A stretch of 64,000 nucleotides of DNA from Hyphomonadaceae bacterium (GTDB lineage Bacteria > Pseudomonadota > Alphaproteobacteria > Caulobacterales > Hyphomonadaceae): contig JAOATF010000008.1 in the NCBI GenBank assembly GCA_030158285.1, positions 1 to 64,000 of the forward strand. Reading direction: 5' to 3'. The notes beneath the pieces were generated by a model. The model had not been told where the DNA came from and made no database searches. It worked only from the letters and a program-made list of their open reading frames with translations. The position numbers and the translations under genes are program-made. Positions 51,525 through 60,487 of this stretch are shown here, one piece after another. Positions within the stretch are counted from its first letter, which is position 1. Every line of letters begins with the position of its first letter.

Positions 51525-52154
51525 TTGGCCGATATACCGAAGACCAGAATGGTCGTCGCAGAGGAAGAAGCAAGCCGCCTGCGGAACTTCGTGCGGCAAG
51601 CAGAGCTGATGAATGGCCGCATCGCCGGCGCCCGGGTGACGCGGCGCGAGGATGGGGCTGCGCTGGCGGGCCTGCTGGCGCATGAGAGCATCGGGCCGCG
51701 TATCTACACCATGCCCAATCCCATCAATGCCGAGACGATGACCGGCTTCATCGAGGACCACCTGCTGCAGCGGGCGCGCGGCGACGGCATCCTGTTCGCG
51801 TCCTTCAATGCGGAGGGCGAGGCAACCGCCTATTTCGACGTCGAGCTATGGCCGCAATGGTCGGTCGCCAAGTTCGGCGGCGCGGTAAAGGCCGAGCGGC
51901 AGGGGCGCGGCTTCGGCGGCGCCTGTGGGCTGGCGGCCGTGGAATGGTGTTTCGACCAGCTCGGCGTCGAGCGCATCTGCGAAACCACAGCGCACGACAA
52001 TGACCGGTCGATCCGCCTCTTGTCGCGGCTCGGCTTCGTCCAGATGGGCGAGGTTATTTCGACGCGGCCAGACGGCTCGACGCGGCCCTCCCTTTACTGG
52101 GAAATGTCCCGTGAGGACTGGCGATCTGCCCGTAACCTCAAGCGCACAGGCTGA
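51525..52154 (+). CDS. GNAT family N-acetyltransferase (RimJ/RimL-like)
   Basis: The 209-residue acetyltransferase has GARVTRREDGAALAGLL, a AKFGGAVKAERQGRGFGGACGLAAVEW acetyl-CoA region and the C-terminal ERICETTAHDNDRSIRLLSRLGFVQMG typical of RimJ/RimL relatives. Start TTG 51525, with GGGGAGG 5 nt upstream; ATG 51501 is possible. Confidence 0.85.
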   Translation: MADIPKTRMVVAEEEASRLRNFVRQAELMNGRIAGARVTRREDGAALAGLLAHESIGPRIYTMPNPINAETMTGFIEDHLLQRARGDGILFASFNAEGEATAYFDVELWPQWSVAKFGGAVKAERQGRGFGGACGLAAVEWCFDQLGVERICETTAHDNDRSIRLLSRLGFVQMGEVISTRPDGSTRPSLYWEMSREDWRSARNLKRTG

Positions 52155-52252
52155 TCGCATCGCGCGGATTTCATGTAAATTCCCATGAATCGCCCGTCAT
52201 GAATCTTAAGCCCCCATCGCCAGCGTGGTGTTGAACCAGTGGGCGGATTTGC

Positions 52253-53878
52253 ATGACAGCCAAGGCCAAGCCGGCGCGGACTCCTGTTGATCGTCGCGTG
52301 ACGCAACAGGTCCGGCGAGATCTCCTGATTTTCTGCGGCTTCATCGCGGCAGGCTTCATCCTGTCGGTGAACCTCGATGTGGTGGGGCTGATCTACGCCT
52401 GGGCCCACGAGTACGAGCATCTGCAGATGTCGCGCCTCCTCGGCACGATCATCGTCGCCTGCGTGGGCCTCACGCTTTACATCATCACGCGCTATCACCA
52501 GCACATCGGTAGCCTCCGCGAACGACTGGATACTGAGGAGCGCGCCCGCCGCGTTGCGATGCACGACCAGCTGACCGGCCTGCCGAACCGCCGCCATCTC
52601 AAGGGCGTGCTGAACTGGCTGCTCAGCGAGAACGAAGGCGGCAACCGCCTCGCTGTCACGATGATCAACCTCGACAAGTTCGCGGAATTCAATGACGCGC
52701 ACGGCCGCCCCGCCGGCGACGAGATGATGATGCACATCGGCAAGGTTCTGAACCTGCGCGCCGGCGTCGATGGCTTTGTCGCCCGTCTGGAATCCGACGA
52801 GTTCGTCGTCCTCCTGCCCAACCAGGCCGAAGAAGAGCTGATGGACTGGTTGTCGGCCACGCTGACCGCCATCGAGGCCCCGATCATTACGGGCGAGAAA
52901 ACCGTCACGGTCAGCGCCACGGCCGGCGCCGCCGTCGGCCTCGTCGATGGCCGCGATGCGGAAACGCTGCTGCATCGCGCCAGCCTTGCCCTGCGCCGCG
53001 CCAAGAGCGTCAATCGCGGCTGGTTCGCCTTCTTCAAGACCGGCATGGACGAGCTTGTGCGCCAGCGCGCCCTGTTCGAAAGCGACCTGTGGACCGCCGT
53101 GCGCGAGGACCAGATCAATCCGCACTTCCAGCCGCTGGTCGACCTGCGCGATGGCAAGGTACGTGGCTACGAAATCCTCGCCCGCTGGACGCACCCGACG
53201 CGCGGGCCCATCCCGCCGGATCAGTTCATCCCCGCCGCTGAAGCCTCCGGCGCGATCGGCGAGATGACCTTCAACCTGCTGCGCAAGGCCTGCCGCGCCG
53301 CCGTCGATCTCGAAGGCGCTCCGCACCTCTCCCTGAACGTCTCGCCGGTGCAGCTGGAAGAAGATGATTTCGCCCAGAAGCTGCTGAAGACGCTGGACGA
53401 GCTGAATTTCCCGGCCGCGCGCCTCGAAGTGGAACTGACCGAAGCCGCTCTGGTCACAGACCTTGCCGCCGCGCGCAGCGTCGTCCACGCGCTGCAGGAG
53501 AAGGGCGTCCGCGTTGCGCTCGACAATTTCGGCACCGGCCATGCGAGCCTCACGCAGCTGCGCCTGCTGCCATTCGACAAGCTGAAGATCGACCGCTCCT
53601 TCGTGCGCGGCATGACCACCGACAAGGAAGCCGGCGTGATGGTGCGCGCGATCATCTCGATGGCGCGCAGCCTCGGCCTCACTGTCGTCGCCGAAGGCGT
53701 GGAAACGGAAGACCAGGCCCGCGCGCTGGCCGGCCTCGGTTGTGACATGGCGCAAGGCTATTACTTCGGCCGCGCCACCGCGACCGCCGAAGCCCGCCGC
53801 AAGGCCTCCAGCAAGCCGGCCGCCACCGCAGCCGCGCCTGCCGCCGACCCCGCGGCCACGCCCGTCACTACATCCTGA
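52253..53878 (+). CDS. Degenerate GGDEF-EAL domain protein
   Basis: The 541-residue product has two N-terminal membrane helices (about 24-50 and 62-80), a GGDEF domain (about 95-265) and an EAL domain (about 275-525), then an Ala/Pro tail. The GGDEF site is ESDEF (residues 180-184), so cyclase activity is unlikely. The EAL site is EIL (307-309); Asn362, Glu397 and Lys445 are kept but DDFGTG is DNFGTG (Asp424-Asn425). It may be a weak phosphodiesterase or a c-di-GMP receptor. It could influence polysaccharide or holdfast synthesis. It overlaps the convergent oxygenase gene by 11 bp. Confidence 0.9.
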   Translation: MTAKAKPARTPVDRRVTQQVRRDLLIFCGFIAAGFILSVNLDVVGLIYAWAHEYEHLQMSRLLGTIIVACVGLTLYIITRYHQHIGSLRERLDTEERARRVAMHDQLTGLPNRRHLKGVLNWLLSENEGGNRLAVTMINLDKFAEFNDAHGRPAGDEMMMHIGKVLNLRAGVDGFVARLESDEFVVLLPNQAEEELMDWLSATLTAIEAPIITGEKTVTVSATAGAAVGLVDGRDAETLLHRASLALRRAKSVNRGWFAFFKTGMDELVRQRALFESDLWTAVREDQINPHFQPLVDLRDGKVRGYEILARWTHPTRGPIPPDQFIPAAEASGAIGEMTFNLLRKACRAAVDLEGAPHLSLNVSPVQLEEDDFAQKLLKTLDELNFPAARLEVELTEAALVTDLAAARSVVHALQEKGVRVALDNFGTGHASLTQLRLLPFDKLKIDRSFVRGMTTDKEAGVMVRAIISMARSLGLTVVAEGVETEDQARALAGLGCDMAQGYYFGRATATAEARRKASSKPAATAAAPAADPAATPVTTS

Positions 53879-54827
53879 GGCCGATTTCCTTCAGGCGGAT
53901 CTCAAGGAAGTCCTGCGACTTCAGCGGTTCCGGATACTTGTTCGGCCGCTCCGGTGTGACGCAGGACGCCAGCGTCCTGATCTCGTAGTCCGGGTTGAAG
54001 TGCAGGAAGAACGGCGTGGAATAGCGCGGGAAGCGCGAACGCTCCGGCTTGGGGTTCACCACGCGGTGCGTCGTTGACGGCAGCACATGGTTGGTCAGCC
54101 GCTGCAGCATGTCGCCGACATTCACCACCAGCGAGCCTGCCGGCGGATTGACCGCCAGCCAGCTGCCATTGCGGTGCAGGACTTCAAGCCCGCCTTCTTC
54201 CGCGCCTAGCAGCAACGTGATGACGTTGATGTCCTCATGCGCGCCCGCCCGCACGGAGCCTTCCGGCGGCGGCTCCAGCTGCGGCGGATAGTGCAGCATA
54301 CGCAGGATCGAGTTGCCGTAGTTCACCGTCGCGTTGAAGAAGTCCGGCTTCTGCCCCAGGTTCATCGCGATAGCGGCGAGAATGTCGAGGCCGAACGTAT
54401 CCAGCGCATCATACATCGCGTTGGTAGAGTCCTTCCAGCCATGTACCTCTTTCACATAGAGGTTCTCGCCCATGATGCCGGCATACTTGTGGTCGCGCGG
54501 CAGTTCGCGCGCGACATGCCAGAATTCCTTCAAGTCCTTCGCCTTGGCGCCCTTGGCCACTTCCGTCGCGAACGGCGTATAGGCCCGCTGGCCGCCGCCG
54601 CCCGGAATGAAATAACCGCGCTTGGTCTCGTCCGGCAGCGCGAAGAACTTCTTGCCCGCATCGACGCCGCGATCGATCACGCCCTGGTCGATCGGATGGT
54701 CGTTGATCACCGCAAAGCCCGTCTCGCGGAAGCTGGCGCCCAGCCGGTCGGAAAAGGCTTTCGGATCGGTCTTCCACAGCTTGTAGGAGATCGGCTCGAA
54801 GAGGTTCGTCGCGGTCGTTGTGCTCAT
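53868..54827 (-). CDS. 2OG-Fe(II) oxygenase, isopenicillin N synthase-like
   Basis: The 319-residue product has the DIOX-type N-terminal domain (FRETGFAVINDHPID) and the iron site HxD...H in GAHEDINVITLL and STTHRVVNP, with the 2-oxoglutarate arginine in RYSTPFF. Members hydroxylate or desaturate small molecules; the substrate is not predictable. The gap upstream (54828-55021) holds no gene. Confidence 0.9.
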   Translation of the reverse strand: MSTTTATNLFEPISYKLWKTDPKAFSDRLGASFRETGFAVINDHPIDQGVIDRGVDAGKKFFALPDETKRGYFIPGGGGQRAYTPFATEVAKGAKAKDLKEFWHVARELPRDHKYAGIMGENLYVKEVHGWKDSTNAMYDALDTFGLDILAAIAMNLGQKPDFFNATVNYGNSILRMLHYPPQLEPPPEGSVRAGAHEDINVITLLLGAEEGGLEVLHRNGSWLAVNPPAGSLVVNVGDMLQRLTNHVLPSTTHRVVNPKPERSRFPRYSTPFFLHFNPDYEIRTLASCVTPERPNKYPEPLKSQDFLEIRLKEIGLRM

Positions 54828-55021
54828 GTCCTGCTCTTTGACGTCCTGGGAGTTGGTTTCGCGGCTGAAGTCTGGCGCACACGGGCCATGGCCGCTACAC
54901 GCCTTAGTATATAGAGACGGGATGAGATGCCCATGGCCTCCGCGCTTTCGACCGCCTTTTATGCCCGGCCCGCAATATTTGACCGGAAAATCGCGGTTTC
55001 ACTGGAGCAGATGGAACCGGC

Positions 55022-55546
55022 TTGCCGTTTGATCCCCGTCAGGCCGTGTCAATCCTGATGGCGCAGACCTTCGTCCTGCGCATGCGCCGGGAGCTTTCCG
55101 GCCCGATCGAGCAGCCACTCTGGCCGCCGGGTGTTGTGCTGCGCACGCTCAGCGCCAAGCCCGAGAAAAAGCTGGCGCAGGCCGCCCACGCCGTTCTCGA
55201 AGCCGGCTTCTGGGAGGGCGGGGGAGGCGCGCCGATCTTCCGCCAGTGGTGGAAAGCCGTCAGCCGTGACGACGAGTTCGATCCCGCGCTCGTCTTCTTC
55301 GCCATGGAAGGCGGCAACGTCATCGGCATGGCGCAATGCTGGACGTCATCTTTCATCAAGGACCTCGCCGTCCATCACGCCGCCCGCCGCCGCGGTCTGG
55401 GCCGCGCGCTGATGCTCGCTACGTTTCACACGTTTGCGCAACGCGGTTCCACGCACGTCGATCTCAAGGTGCGCGAGGAAAACGCTGCAGCACAGGCGCT
55501 CTATCACTCTCTCGGCATGCGCATCGTCTCGCGCGACGCCGGTTAG
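55022..55546 (+). CDS. GNAT family N-acetyltransferase
   Basis: The 174-residue acetyltransferase has FFAMEGGNVIGMAQCW, the acetyl-CoA motif DLAVHHAARRRGLGRALMLATF and C-terminal LYHSLGMRIV. Start TTG 55022 is weakly supported; ATG 55058 is also possible. Confidence 0.82.
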   Translation: MPFDPRQAVSILMAQTFVLRMRRELSGPIEQPLWPPGVVLRTLSAKPEKKLAQAAHAVLEAGFWEGGGGAPIFRQWWKAVSRDDEFDPALVFFAMEGGNVIGMAQCWTSSFIKDLAVHHAARRRGLGRALMLATFHTFAQRGSTHVDLKVREENAAAQALYHSLGMRIVSRDAG

Positions 55547-55578
55547 GTCTGAATCTGCGCTAATACGTGTGAGCGTAC

Positions 55579-55596
55579 GATTCAGAATGCTGAATC
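55579..55596. promoter_or_regulatory. Palindrome with two GANTC sites upstream of the Sel1-like gene
   Basis: GATTCAG (55579-55585) and CTGAATC (55590-55596) form a perfect 7-bp dyad with GANTC at both ends. It lies in an AT-rich stretch (55560-55660), probably the promoter region of the gene at 55772. It is a candidate operator or methylation-controlled site; no protein binder was recognised. Confidence 0.35.
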
Positions 55597-55771
55597 AAAA
55601 TAAACGCAAATAATTCGTCAGAACACGGACGAAAATTCGCGCTATTAACTACGCCGCAAAACTTCTCCGCTTCACTTCTACCTGAGGCCGCGCACTGCGG
55701 CGGTGGGTGGAAGCGGCGCCGAAGTCCAAAGAGACGAGGCGCACTTCCCGAAGTTCCAGAGGGAGGCCAGA

Positions 55772-56044
55772 ATGGCTTACGCGGATATCCGGATCGAAGC
55801 TCCCGAAGCCTTCCTGACGAAGGAAGCCTCGGCAGAGGATCTGTACCGCACCGGCCTGATCTACTCCGAAGGCCTTGATGTCGCCGTCGACCTGGTCGCC
55901 GCGCACAAATTCTTCAACCTCGCCGCCTCGCGCGGTCATCGCGACGCCAAGCTGTGCCGCCAGGAAATGGCTGACATGATGTCGTCGGTCGAAATCCAGA
56001 AAGCGCAACGCGCCGCCCGCGACTGGATGAAGAAAGCCAACTAG
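55772..56044 (+). CDS. Small Sel1-repeat-like protein
   Basis: The 90-residue product has one Sel1/TPR-like unit (LYRTGLIYSEGLDVAVDLVAAHKFFNLAASRGH) and a helical C-terminus. GGAGG lies 6 nt before the ATG. Such small proteins are common in Caulobacterales; function is unknown, probably protein binding. Confidence 0.78.
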   Translation: MAYADIRIEAPEAFLTKEASAEDLYRTGLIYSEGLDVAVDLVAAHKFFNLAASRGHRDAKLCRQEMADMMSSVEIQKAQRAARDWMKKAN

Positions 56045-56054
56045 GCTTTCTCGT

Positions 56055-56759
56055 TCACCACAGCTGGGCTCCGGCAAACAGGATCGTGCGCTCCACCAGC
56101 ACGTCCGTTGAGCTGACCAGCTCGCCGTCAATGTCGTCCACCGACAGCACGATCGGAATTTCCGTGCACCCCGCGATGATCGCCTCGGCGCCCTGCGCCT
56201 CGAGCCGCCGCGCCAGCGTCACCATCGCGCGCTTCACCGTATCACCCGTATCGCCGGATTTGATGCGATAGATCAGGTCCATGAACGTCTTCTGCGAGTC
56301 CTCGCTCAGCAGCAGCGGCTTCACCCCGGCCTTCTTCAGCGCGTCCTGATAGAGCCCGCCCTTCAGGCACGCATCCACCGCTAGCACGCCCACCGCCTCC
56401 GGCCGCAAGTCCGCCACCGCCGCCGCCGTCTCGTCGATGATACTGAGAAACGGCACGCTGATCGCCGCGCGGATCTCGGCCTCCCAGATGTGCGTGGTGT
56501 TGCACGCCATCACGATCACCTCGGCCCCAGCCACCTCCAGCCCCTTGGCGCTCGCCGCCAGCGCCGGTCCGGGCGAGGGGCCTTCGCCGCGCATGAAGGC
56601 GTTGCGATCGGGAATCTTGGTGTTGTTGTCGATGATCAGCCGCAGGTGCTCCTGCTCCTTCACCGCCCGCGTGCGTTTCAGCACCCGGTCGAAGAAATCC
56701 AGCGTCGCCAGCGGCCCCAGCCCGCCAATCACGCCAACAGTCTTCGTTGTTTCAGCCAT
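56055..56759 (-). CDS. Aspartate/glutamate racemase family protein
   Basis: The 234-residue product has the Asp/Glu racemase fold: VGVIGGLGPLATLDFFDRVL, the first catalytic cysteine in VMACNTTH and the second in IAGCTEIPIVL. Both cysteines are present, so racemase activity is plausible. It is the third gene of an operon with D-cysteine desulfhydrase and a small membrane protein. Confidence 0.9.
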   Translation of the reverse strand: MAETTKTVGVIGGLGPLATLDFFDRVLKRTRAVKEQEHLRLIIDNNTKIPDRNAFMRGEGPSPGPALAASAKGLEVAGAEVIVMACNTTHIWEAEIRAAISVPFLSIIDETAAAVADLRPEAVGVLAVDACLKGGLYQDALKKAGVKPLLLSEDSQKTFMDLIYRIKSGDTGDTVKRAMVTLARRLEAQGAEAIIAGCTEIPIVLSVDDIDGELVSSTDVLVERTILFAGAQLW

Positions 56760-56762
56760 GGC

Positions 56763-56951
56763 CTATCCCCGCCGAAACAGGAATCGCGGCGCAATCGCCA
56801 GCGCAACCAGCGCAATGCCAGCCGCCGCAACAATATAGGGGCCATTCTGCGCCGGCAGCCCGATCAGGTCAGCAACGCTCTCTCGCGCCACGATGACAGC
56901 GATCCCGCCCAGACCCAGTCCCAGTAACCAGATGCGTCCGATGAGTTTCAT
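56763..56951 (-). CDS. Small two-helix membrane protein
   Basis: The 62-residue product has two hydrophobic helices (IWLLGLGLGGIAVIVA and YIVAAAGIALVALAIA) and a basic C-terminus. It overlaps dcyD by 4 nt and lies 3 nt before the racemase gene. Function is unknown; its place suggests a link with amino-acid handling at the membrane. Confidence 0.68.
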   Translation of the reverse strand: MKLIGRIWLLGLGLGGIAVIVARESVADLIGLPAQNGPYIVAAAGIALVALAIAPRFLFRRG

Positions 56952-57946
56952 TGGCTGGCCAGCACGCCCTGATACGCAAACAGCGACGGCGCGCCGCCCG
57001 TGTGCACGAACAGGATTTTCGCGTTCGCCTTGAAATGCCCGCGCCGGATCAGGCCGATCAGCCCCGCAGCCGCCTTGCCGGTGTAAACCGGATCGAGCAG
57101 CACGCCTTCCAGCCGCGCAAACAGCCGCACGGCTTCAACCATCTCGTCCGTCGGCAGCGAGTATCCCGGCCCCACCCATTCATCGAGCGCCACAACGCTC
57201 TCGCGTGTCGGCGTGGGCAGGCCAGCAAACGCTGCCGCCTCCACCGCCAGCTTGTGCACATTGCCTTCCTGCTCAGCGCGCGGCCGCCGCACGTTCACGC
57301 CCGTCAGCGGCACGCCGGCATTCGCGGCGTTGAACCCCACCAGCAATCCCGCATGTGTCCCCGCACTGCCCGACGCCACCACGAAATCCGTAAAGCTCAG
57401 CCCCTGCTCAAGCGACTGGTTCAGAATCTCCCGTGCACAGACGACATATCCCACCGCCCCCAGCGCATTCGATCCGCCACCCGGAATGGCATAGCCCTTC
57501 CGCCCCAGCGCCTTCAGCTTCTCCACCTCGGCCTGCATCGCCGCGCCGAGATCCGTCCCGCCTTCCACGATGGTCAGCGTCTCCGCGCCGAGCAGGTCGA
57601 ACAGGAAATTGTTCCCGCTCGCTTCCTTGCGATAGCTCCCCGCCACGCGCTGCTCGAGCACAAGCCGGCATTTCAGCCCCTCATGCGCCGCCGCGGCCAG
57701 CGTCAGCCGGCAATGGTTCGATTGCACTGCGCCAACCGTGATCAGCGTATCCGCGCCCTGCGCCAGCGCATCGGCAACCAGGAATTCCAGCTTGCGCGTC
57801 TTGTTGCCGCCACCGGCCAGGCCGGTGAGGTCATCGCGCTTGATCCATATCTCCGGCCCGCCGAGATGCTTCGACAGGCTCGAAAGCTTCTGGATCGGCG
57901 TGGGCGCGGGCGTGTAACGGCGACGGGGCAGGGCTTCGATTTTCAT
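56948..57946 (-). CDS. dcyD: D-cysteine desulfhydrase
   Basis: The 332-residue PLP enzyme splits D-cysteine to pyruvate, sulfide and ammonia. Motifs are WIKRDDLTGLAGGGNKTRKLEFL (PLP lysine in GGNKTRKLE), VGAVQSNHCR, PGGGSNALGAVGYV and FVHTGGAPSLFAY. ACC-deaminase is the nearest alternative in the family. It is the first gene of the operon with the racemase-like enzyme. Confidence 0.88.
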   Translation of the reverse strand: MKIEALPRRRYTPAPTPIQKLSSLSKHLGGPEIWIKRDDLTGLAGGGNKTRKLEFLVADALAQGADTLITVGAVQSNHCRLTLAAAAHEGLKCRLVLEQRVAGSYRKEASGNNFLFDLLGAETLTIVEGGTDLGAAMQAEVEKLKALGRKGYAIPGGGSNALGAVGYVVCAREILNQSLEQGLSFTDFVVASGSAGTHAGLLVGFNAANAGVPLTGVNVRRPRAEQEGNVHKLAVEAAAFAGLPTPTRESVVALDEWVGPGYSLPTDEMVEAVRLFARLEGVLLDPVYTGKAAAGLIGLIRRGHFKANAKILFVHTGGAPSLFAYQGVLASQ

Positions 57947-58000
57947 GCCGTTGTTCTAGGGCGGCCACGCCCGTTCGGAAAGAGCGAAGCGGGCCTAAGC

Positions 58001-58654
58001 TCAGCTTCCGTTGTTCGCAGTGAAAACCGCCAGCTGCGCCGCAAAGGCCCGCTGATAGGCCGGCCGCGCTTCTGCGCGCGCCAGATAGGCCAGCAGATTG
58101 GGATGCTCATCCAGCAGGCGCGACGATGGCCGCAGCCGCAACAGCGTGTGCACCATCATGATGTCGCCCACGCTGAACGCGCCATCCAGCCACGCCTTGT
58201 CGCCAAGGGAGCGGGAAAGATCGGCTAACCGCACACGGATACGCTCATCGAGCATCGGCATGCGCTCCACATGCCACGGCTTGTCGCGCTCCATCAGCAC
58301 AGCACCCGCCCGCTCGAGGATCGGCGGTTCCACCGTGTTCAGCGCGGCGAACATCCACGTGATCGCCCGCGCCCGCCCATGCGCATCCGCCGGCAGAAGC
58401 CCCGCATGGCGCTCCGCAATGTGCAACACGATCGATCCCGTCTCGAACAGCGCAAGATCGCCATCTTCGTAGGTCGGTATCTGCCCGAACGGATGCAGCG
58501 CCTTGTGCGCCGGCTCCTTCATCGCGGCGAAGGACAGCAGCCGAACCTCGTAAGGCTGTCCCACTTCCTCGAGAGCCCAGCGCACCCGCGTATCCCGCGC
58601 CAAACCCTGCCCACGATCCGGAGAGGCGGCAAAGGCGGTAAGGGTGGGGATCAT
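58001..58654 (-). CDS. Glutathione S-transferase family protein
   Basis: The 217-residue product has a thioredoxin-like N-terminal domain (RVRWALEEVGQPYEVRLL, PFGQIPTYEDGDLALFETGSIVLHIAE) and the all-helical C-terminal domain. It probably conjugates glutathione to small molecules. The gap 58655-58888 upstream, shared with a divergent gene, shows no other feature. Confidence 0.9.
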   Translation of the reverse strand: MIPTLTAFAASPDRGQGLARDTRVRWALEEVGQPYEVRLLSFAAMKEPAHKALHPFGQIPTYEDGDLALFETGSIVLHIAERHAGLLPADAHGRARAITWMFAALNTVEPPILERAGAVLMERDKPWHVERMPMLDERIRVRLADLSRSLGDKAWLDGAFSVGDIMMVHTLLRLRPSSRLLDEHPNLLAYLARAEARPAYQRAFAAQLAVFTANNGS

Positions 58655-58888
58655 CGCAACACTCCCGCTGATGGCGGCACATCATGCGCTAGGCATTTCA
58701 TGTCATGCCAGCGTTTTCCTGCACGTCATTTCAAAGACGCATGGCGCGCTCGGTATCCGACACGTCGCCAGGAACAATTCGGCTTTCATCTAGGCGATCA
58801 TCTCGAAAGGGTCATTCAGCCAACGGGCCGCTCGCTCGCTGCGCCAACTTGTGCAAGGTTGAATCCGATCGGAAGCGGGGGAAGAACA

Positions 58889-59623
58889 ATGGCGCCGACA
58901 GCCAAGCGGGATTTGTTCTATCCCGCGCTTGCCCTGGCCATATCCCTGACGGCCTTCCTCGGCTTCGCCTTCACCTATCTCGGGCCACTTGTCACAAGCA
59001 CATACCCGGATGTTTCGTGGGCGGTTCATGCCCACGGCATCGTCTATCTGGCATGGTGCGCCCTCCTGCCGATACAGGCATTACTCGCGCGGCGCGCCTT
59101 CAATGTGCACCGTGCGATGGGATTGGGCAGTCTCGTGCTGGTGGCCGCGATGGCCGTCTCGGGCTTTCTGGTGATTGGGGTAAAGGTGCGGGCCGCCGTG
59201 CACGGCGAGGGCTCGGAATTCTGGAAGTCATTTGGCGTGCCGATCGCGGCGGGCCTTGTGCTGTTCCTGGTCTTCTACGCAGCAGCCTTGCTGAACCGCC
59301 AACGGCCGGATTGGCACAAGCGCTTCATGATCACGGCGGCTGCGACGGTCATTGCGGCGGGGGCCTGGCGGCTGTGGGTCGCTGGGTTTGGCTTTCAGGA
59401 TTGGGCGATGCCGGCTGCGCTCGCCTCTACGAAACTCTTCATTGTGGTCGGGATGCTCCATGATTTCGCCACCCGCCGCGCCATCCATCCTGCGTGGTGG
59501 ATCGGGCTTGGTGTTTCCGCCGTCGTCGAGACGGCAAGCCTGTTGGTAGCCGGAACGCCGCTGGAGCTGCACATCACGCACGCGATCGCGAGCTTCGCAG
59601 ACCTGCTGGGCTGGATGTACTAG
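58889..59623 (+). CDS. Integral membrane protein of unknown function
   Basis: The 244-residue product has about seven hydrophobic helices, with conserved-looking histidines in VHAHGIVYLAWCALLPIQ and NVHRAMGLG, HKRFM and MLHDFATR. The histidines and helix layout resemble small haem or metal-binding membrane proteins, but no family was recognised. GGGGAAG lies before the ATG at 58889. Confidence 0.75.
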   Translation: MAPTAKRDLFYPALALAISLTAFLGFAFTYLGPLVTSTYPDVSWAVHAHGIVYLAWCALLPIQALLARRAFNVHRAMGLGSLVLVAAMAVSGFLVIGVKVRAAVHGEGSEFWKSFGVPIAAGLVLFLVFYAAALLNRQRPDWHKRFMITAAATVIAAGAWRLWVAGFGFQDWAMPAALASTKLFIVVGMLHDFATRRAIHPAWWIGLGVSAVVETASLLVAGTPLELHITHAIASFADLLGWMY

Positions 59624-59670
59624 GGTTGCTGACGAAGCGGCCGATGCCTGCTGACCAGCTGACCAGCTGC

Positions 59671-60402
59671 CTAGAACTTCGTCACATCGTAGAACAGCGA
59701 GAAGTTGATCGGTAAGGCGTCCCTGATCCACTGCTTCACGAACAGGTTCTCATCGGCGATCATCTTGCGCGTGACATACACGACATCGAACCGGCGCAGC
59801 GGGCCAATGTCGTAAAGCTCTGCACGACCAAGGCCGTTTTTTACATCCACGACGCGCGTCATCATCTCGCCGCCGGGCGGGCGGCGCATGATAATTACAT
59901 GGGTGGGTTTGCCGTCCTCGGTCCAGCCGCCAGCCAGCAGGATAGCCTGCAGCACGTCGATCTCGCCGGGCAGTTCGAACACGCCGGGGGCTTTCACCTC
60001 GCCGCCGACAAATACCTTCTGCGAGCCGAACTCGGTCGGCGTGATCACCAGCGACGGATCGCGCAGCTCGTTGCCGTAAACGTCTTCCAGGCTCACCTGC
60101 AGCTCGCGCACGGTTTGGCCACTCGCCATCACCGGCCCAAAAGTCGGCAGGCTGATCCGGCCATCCGGGGCGATGGTCAGTTCCACCGAAAGTTCCGGGG
60201 CGGTGCGCACATCGACGCGGAATTTGTCGCCCGGATAGAAGCGGTAGGCCGCATCGTCCTCATGCCATTTCGGATACGAAGCGATTGGAAAATCAGGGGA
60301 TTGTGCAGGCAAAGGGTCGCCGACGCAGCCCGAAAGCGCTGCAAGGGCCACGAACCCAGCCATAGCCAGCTTGAGTGGGGCGGATGCGCGTAGATCCGAC
60401 AT
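59671..60402 (-). CDS. Polysaccharide export lipoprotein (HfsD/Wza-like)
   Basis: The 243-residue product has a lipobox (LSGCVG) and the poly-export layout: YRFYPGDKFRVDVRTAPELSVELTIAPDGRISLPTFG, then the SLBB segment VFVGGEVKAPGVFELPGEIDVLQAILLAGG. It is the second Wza-like export protein in the window. Its divergent position from a kinase-less Wzc-like gene resembles the Caulobacter holdfast export genes hfsD, hfsA, hfsB and hfsC. Confidence 0.87.
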   Translation of the reverse strand: MSDLRASAPLKLAMAGFVALAALSGCVGDPLPAQSPDFPIASYPKWHEDDAAYRFYPGDKFRVDVRTAPELSVELTIAPDGRISLPTFGPVMASGQTVRELQVSLEDVYGNELRDPSLVITPTEFGSQKVFVGGEVKAPGVFELPGEIDVLQAILLAGGWTEDGKPTHVIIMRRPPGGEMMTRVVDVKNGLGRAELYDIGPLRRFDVVYVTRKMIADENLFVKQWIRDALPINFSLFYDVTKF

Positions 60403-60487
60403 GTTTCCGATGTCGCCCAGAATGGATAACCGGTTCTTAAGCGGCGCGGGCGAAGTCTGGGGTGTTAACCACGGGATAAGCGTCCCT

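Noticed and set aside
60422..60487. ATG 60422 as the start of the HfsA-like gene
   Set aside because: It leaves only 19 bp between divergent starts and the added codons include rare TTA and ATA; the stretch looks regulatory.
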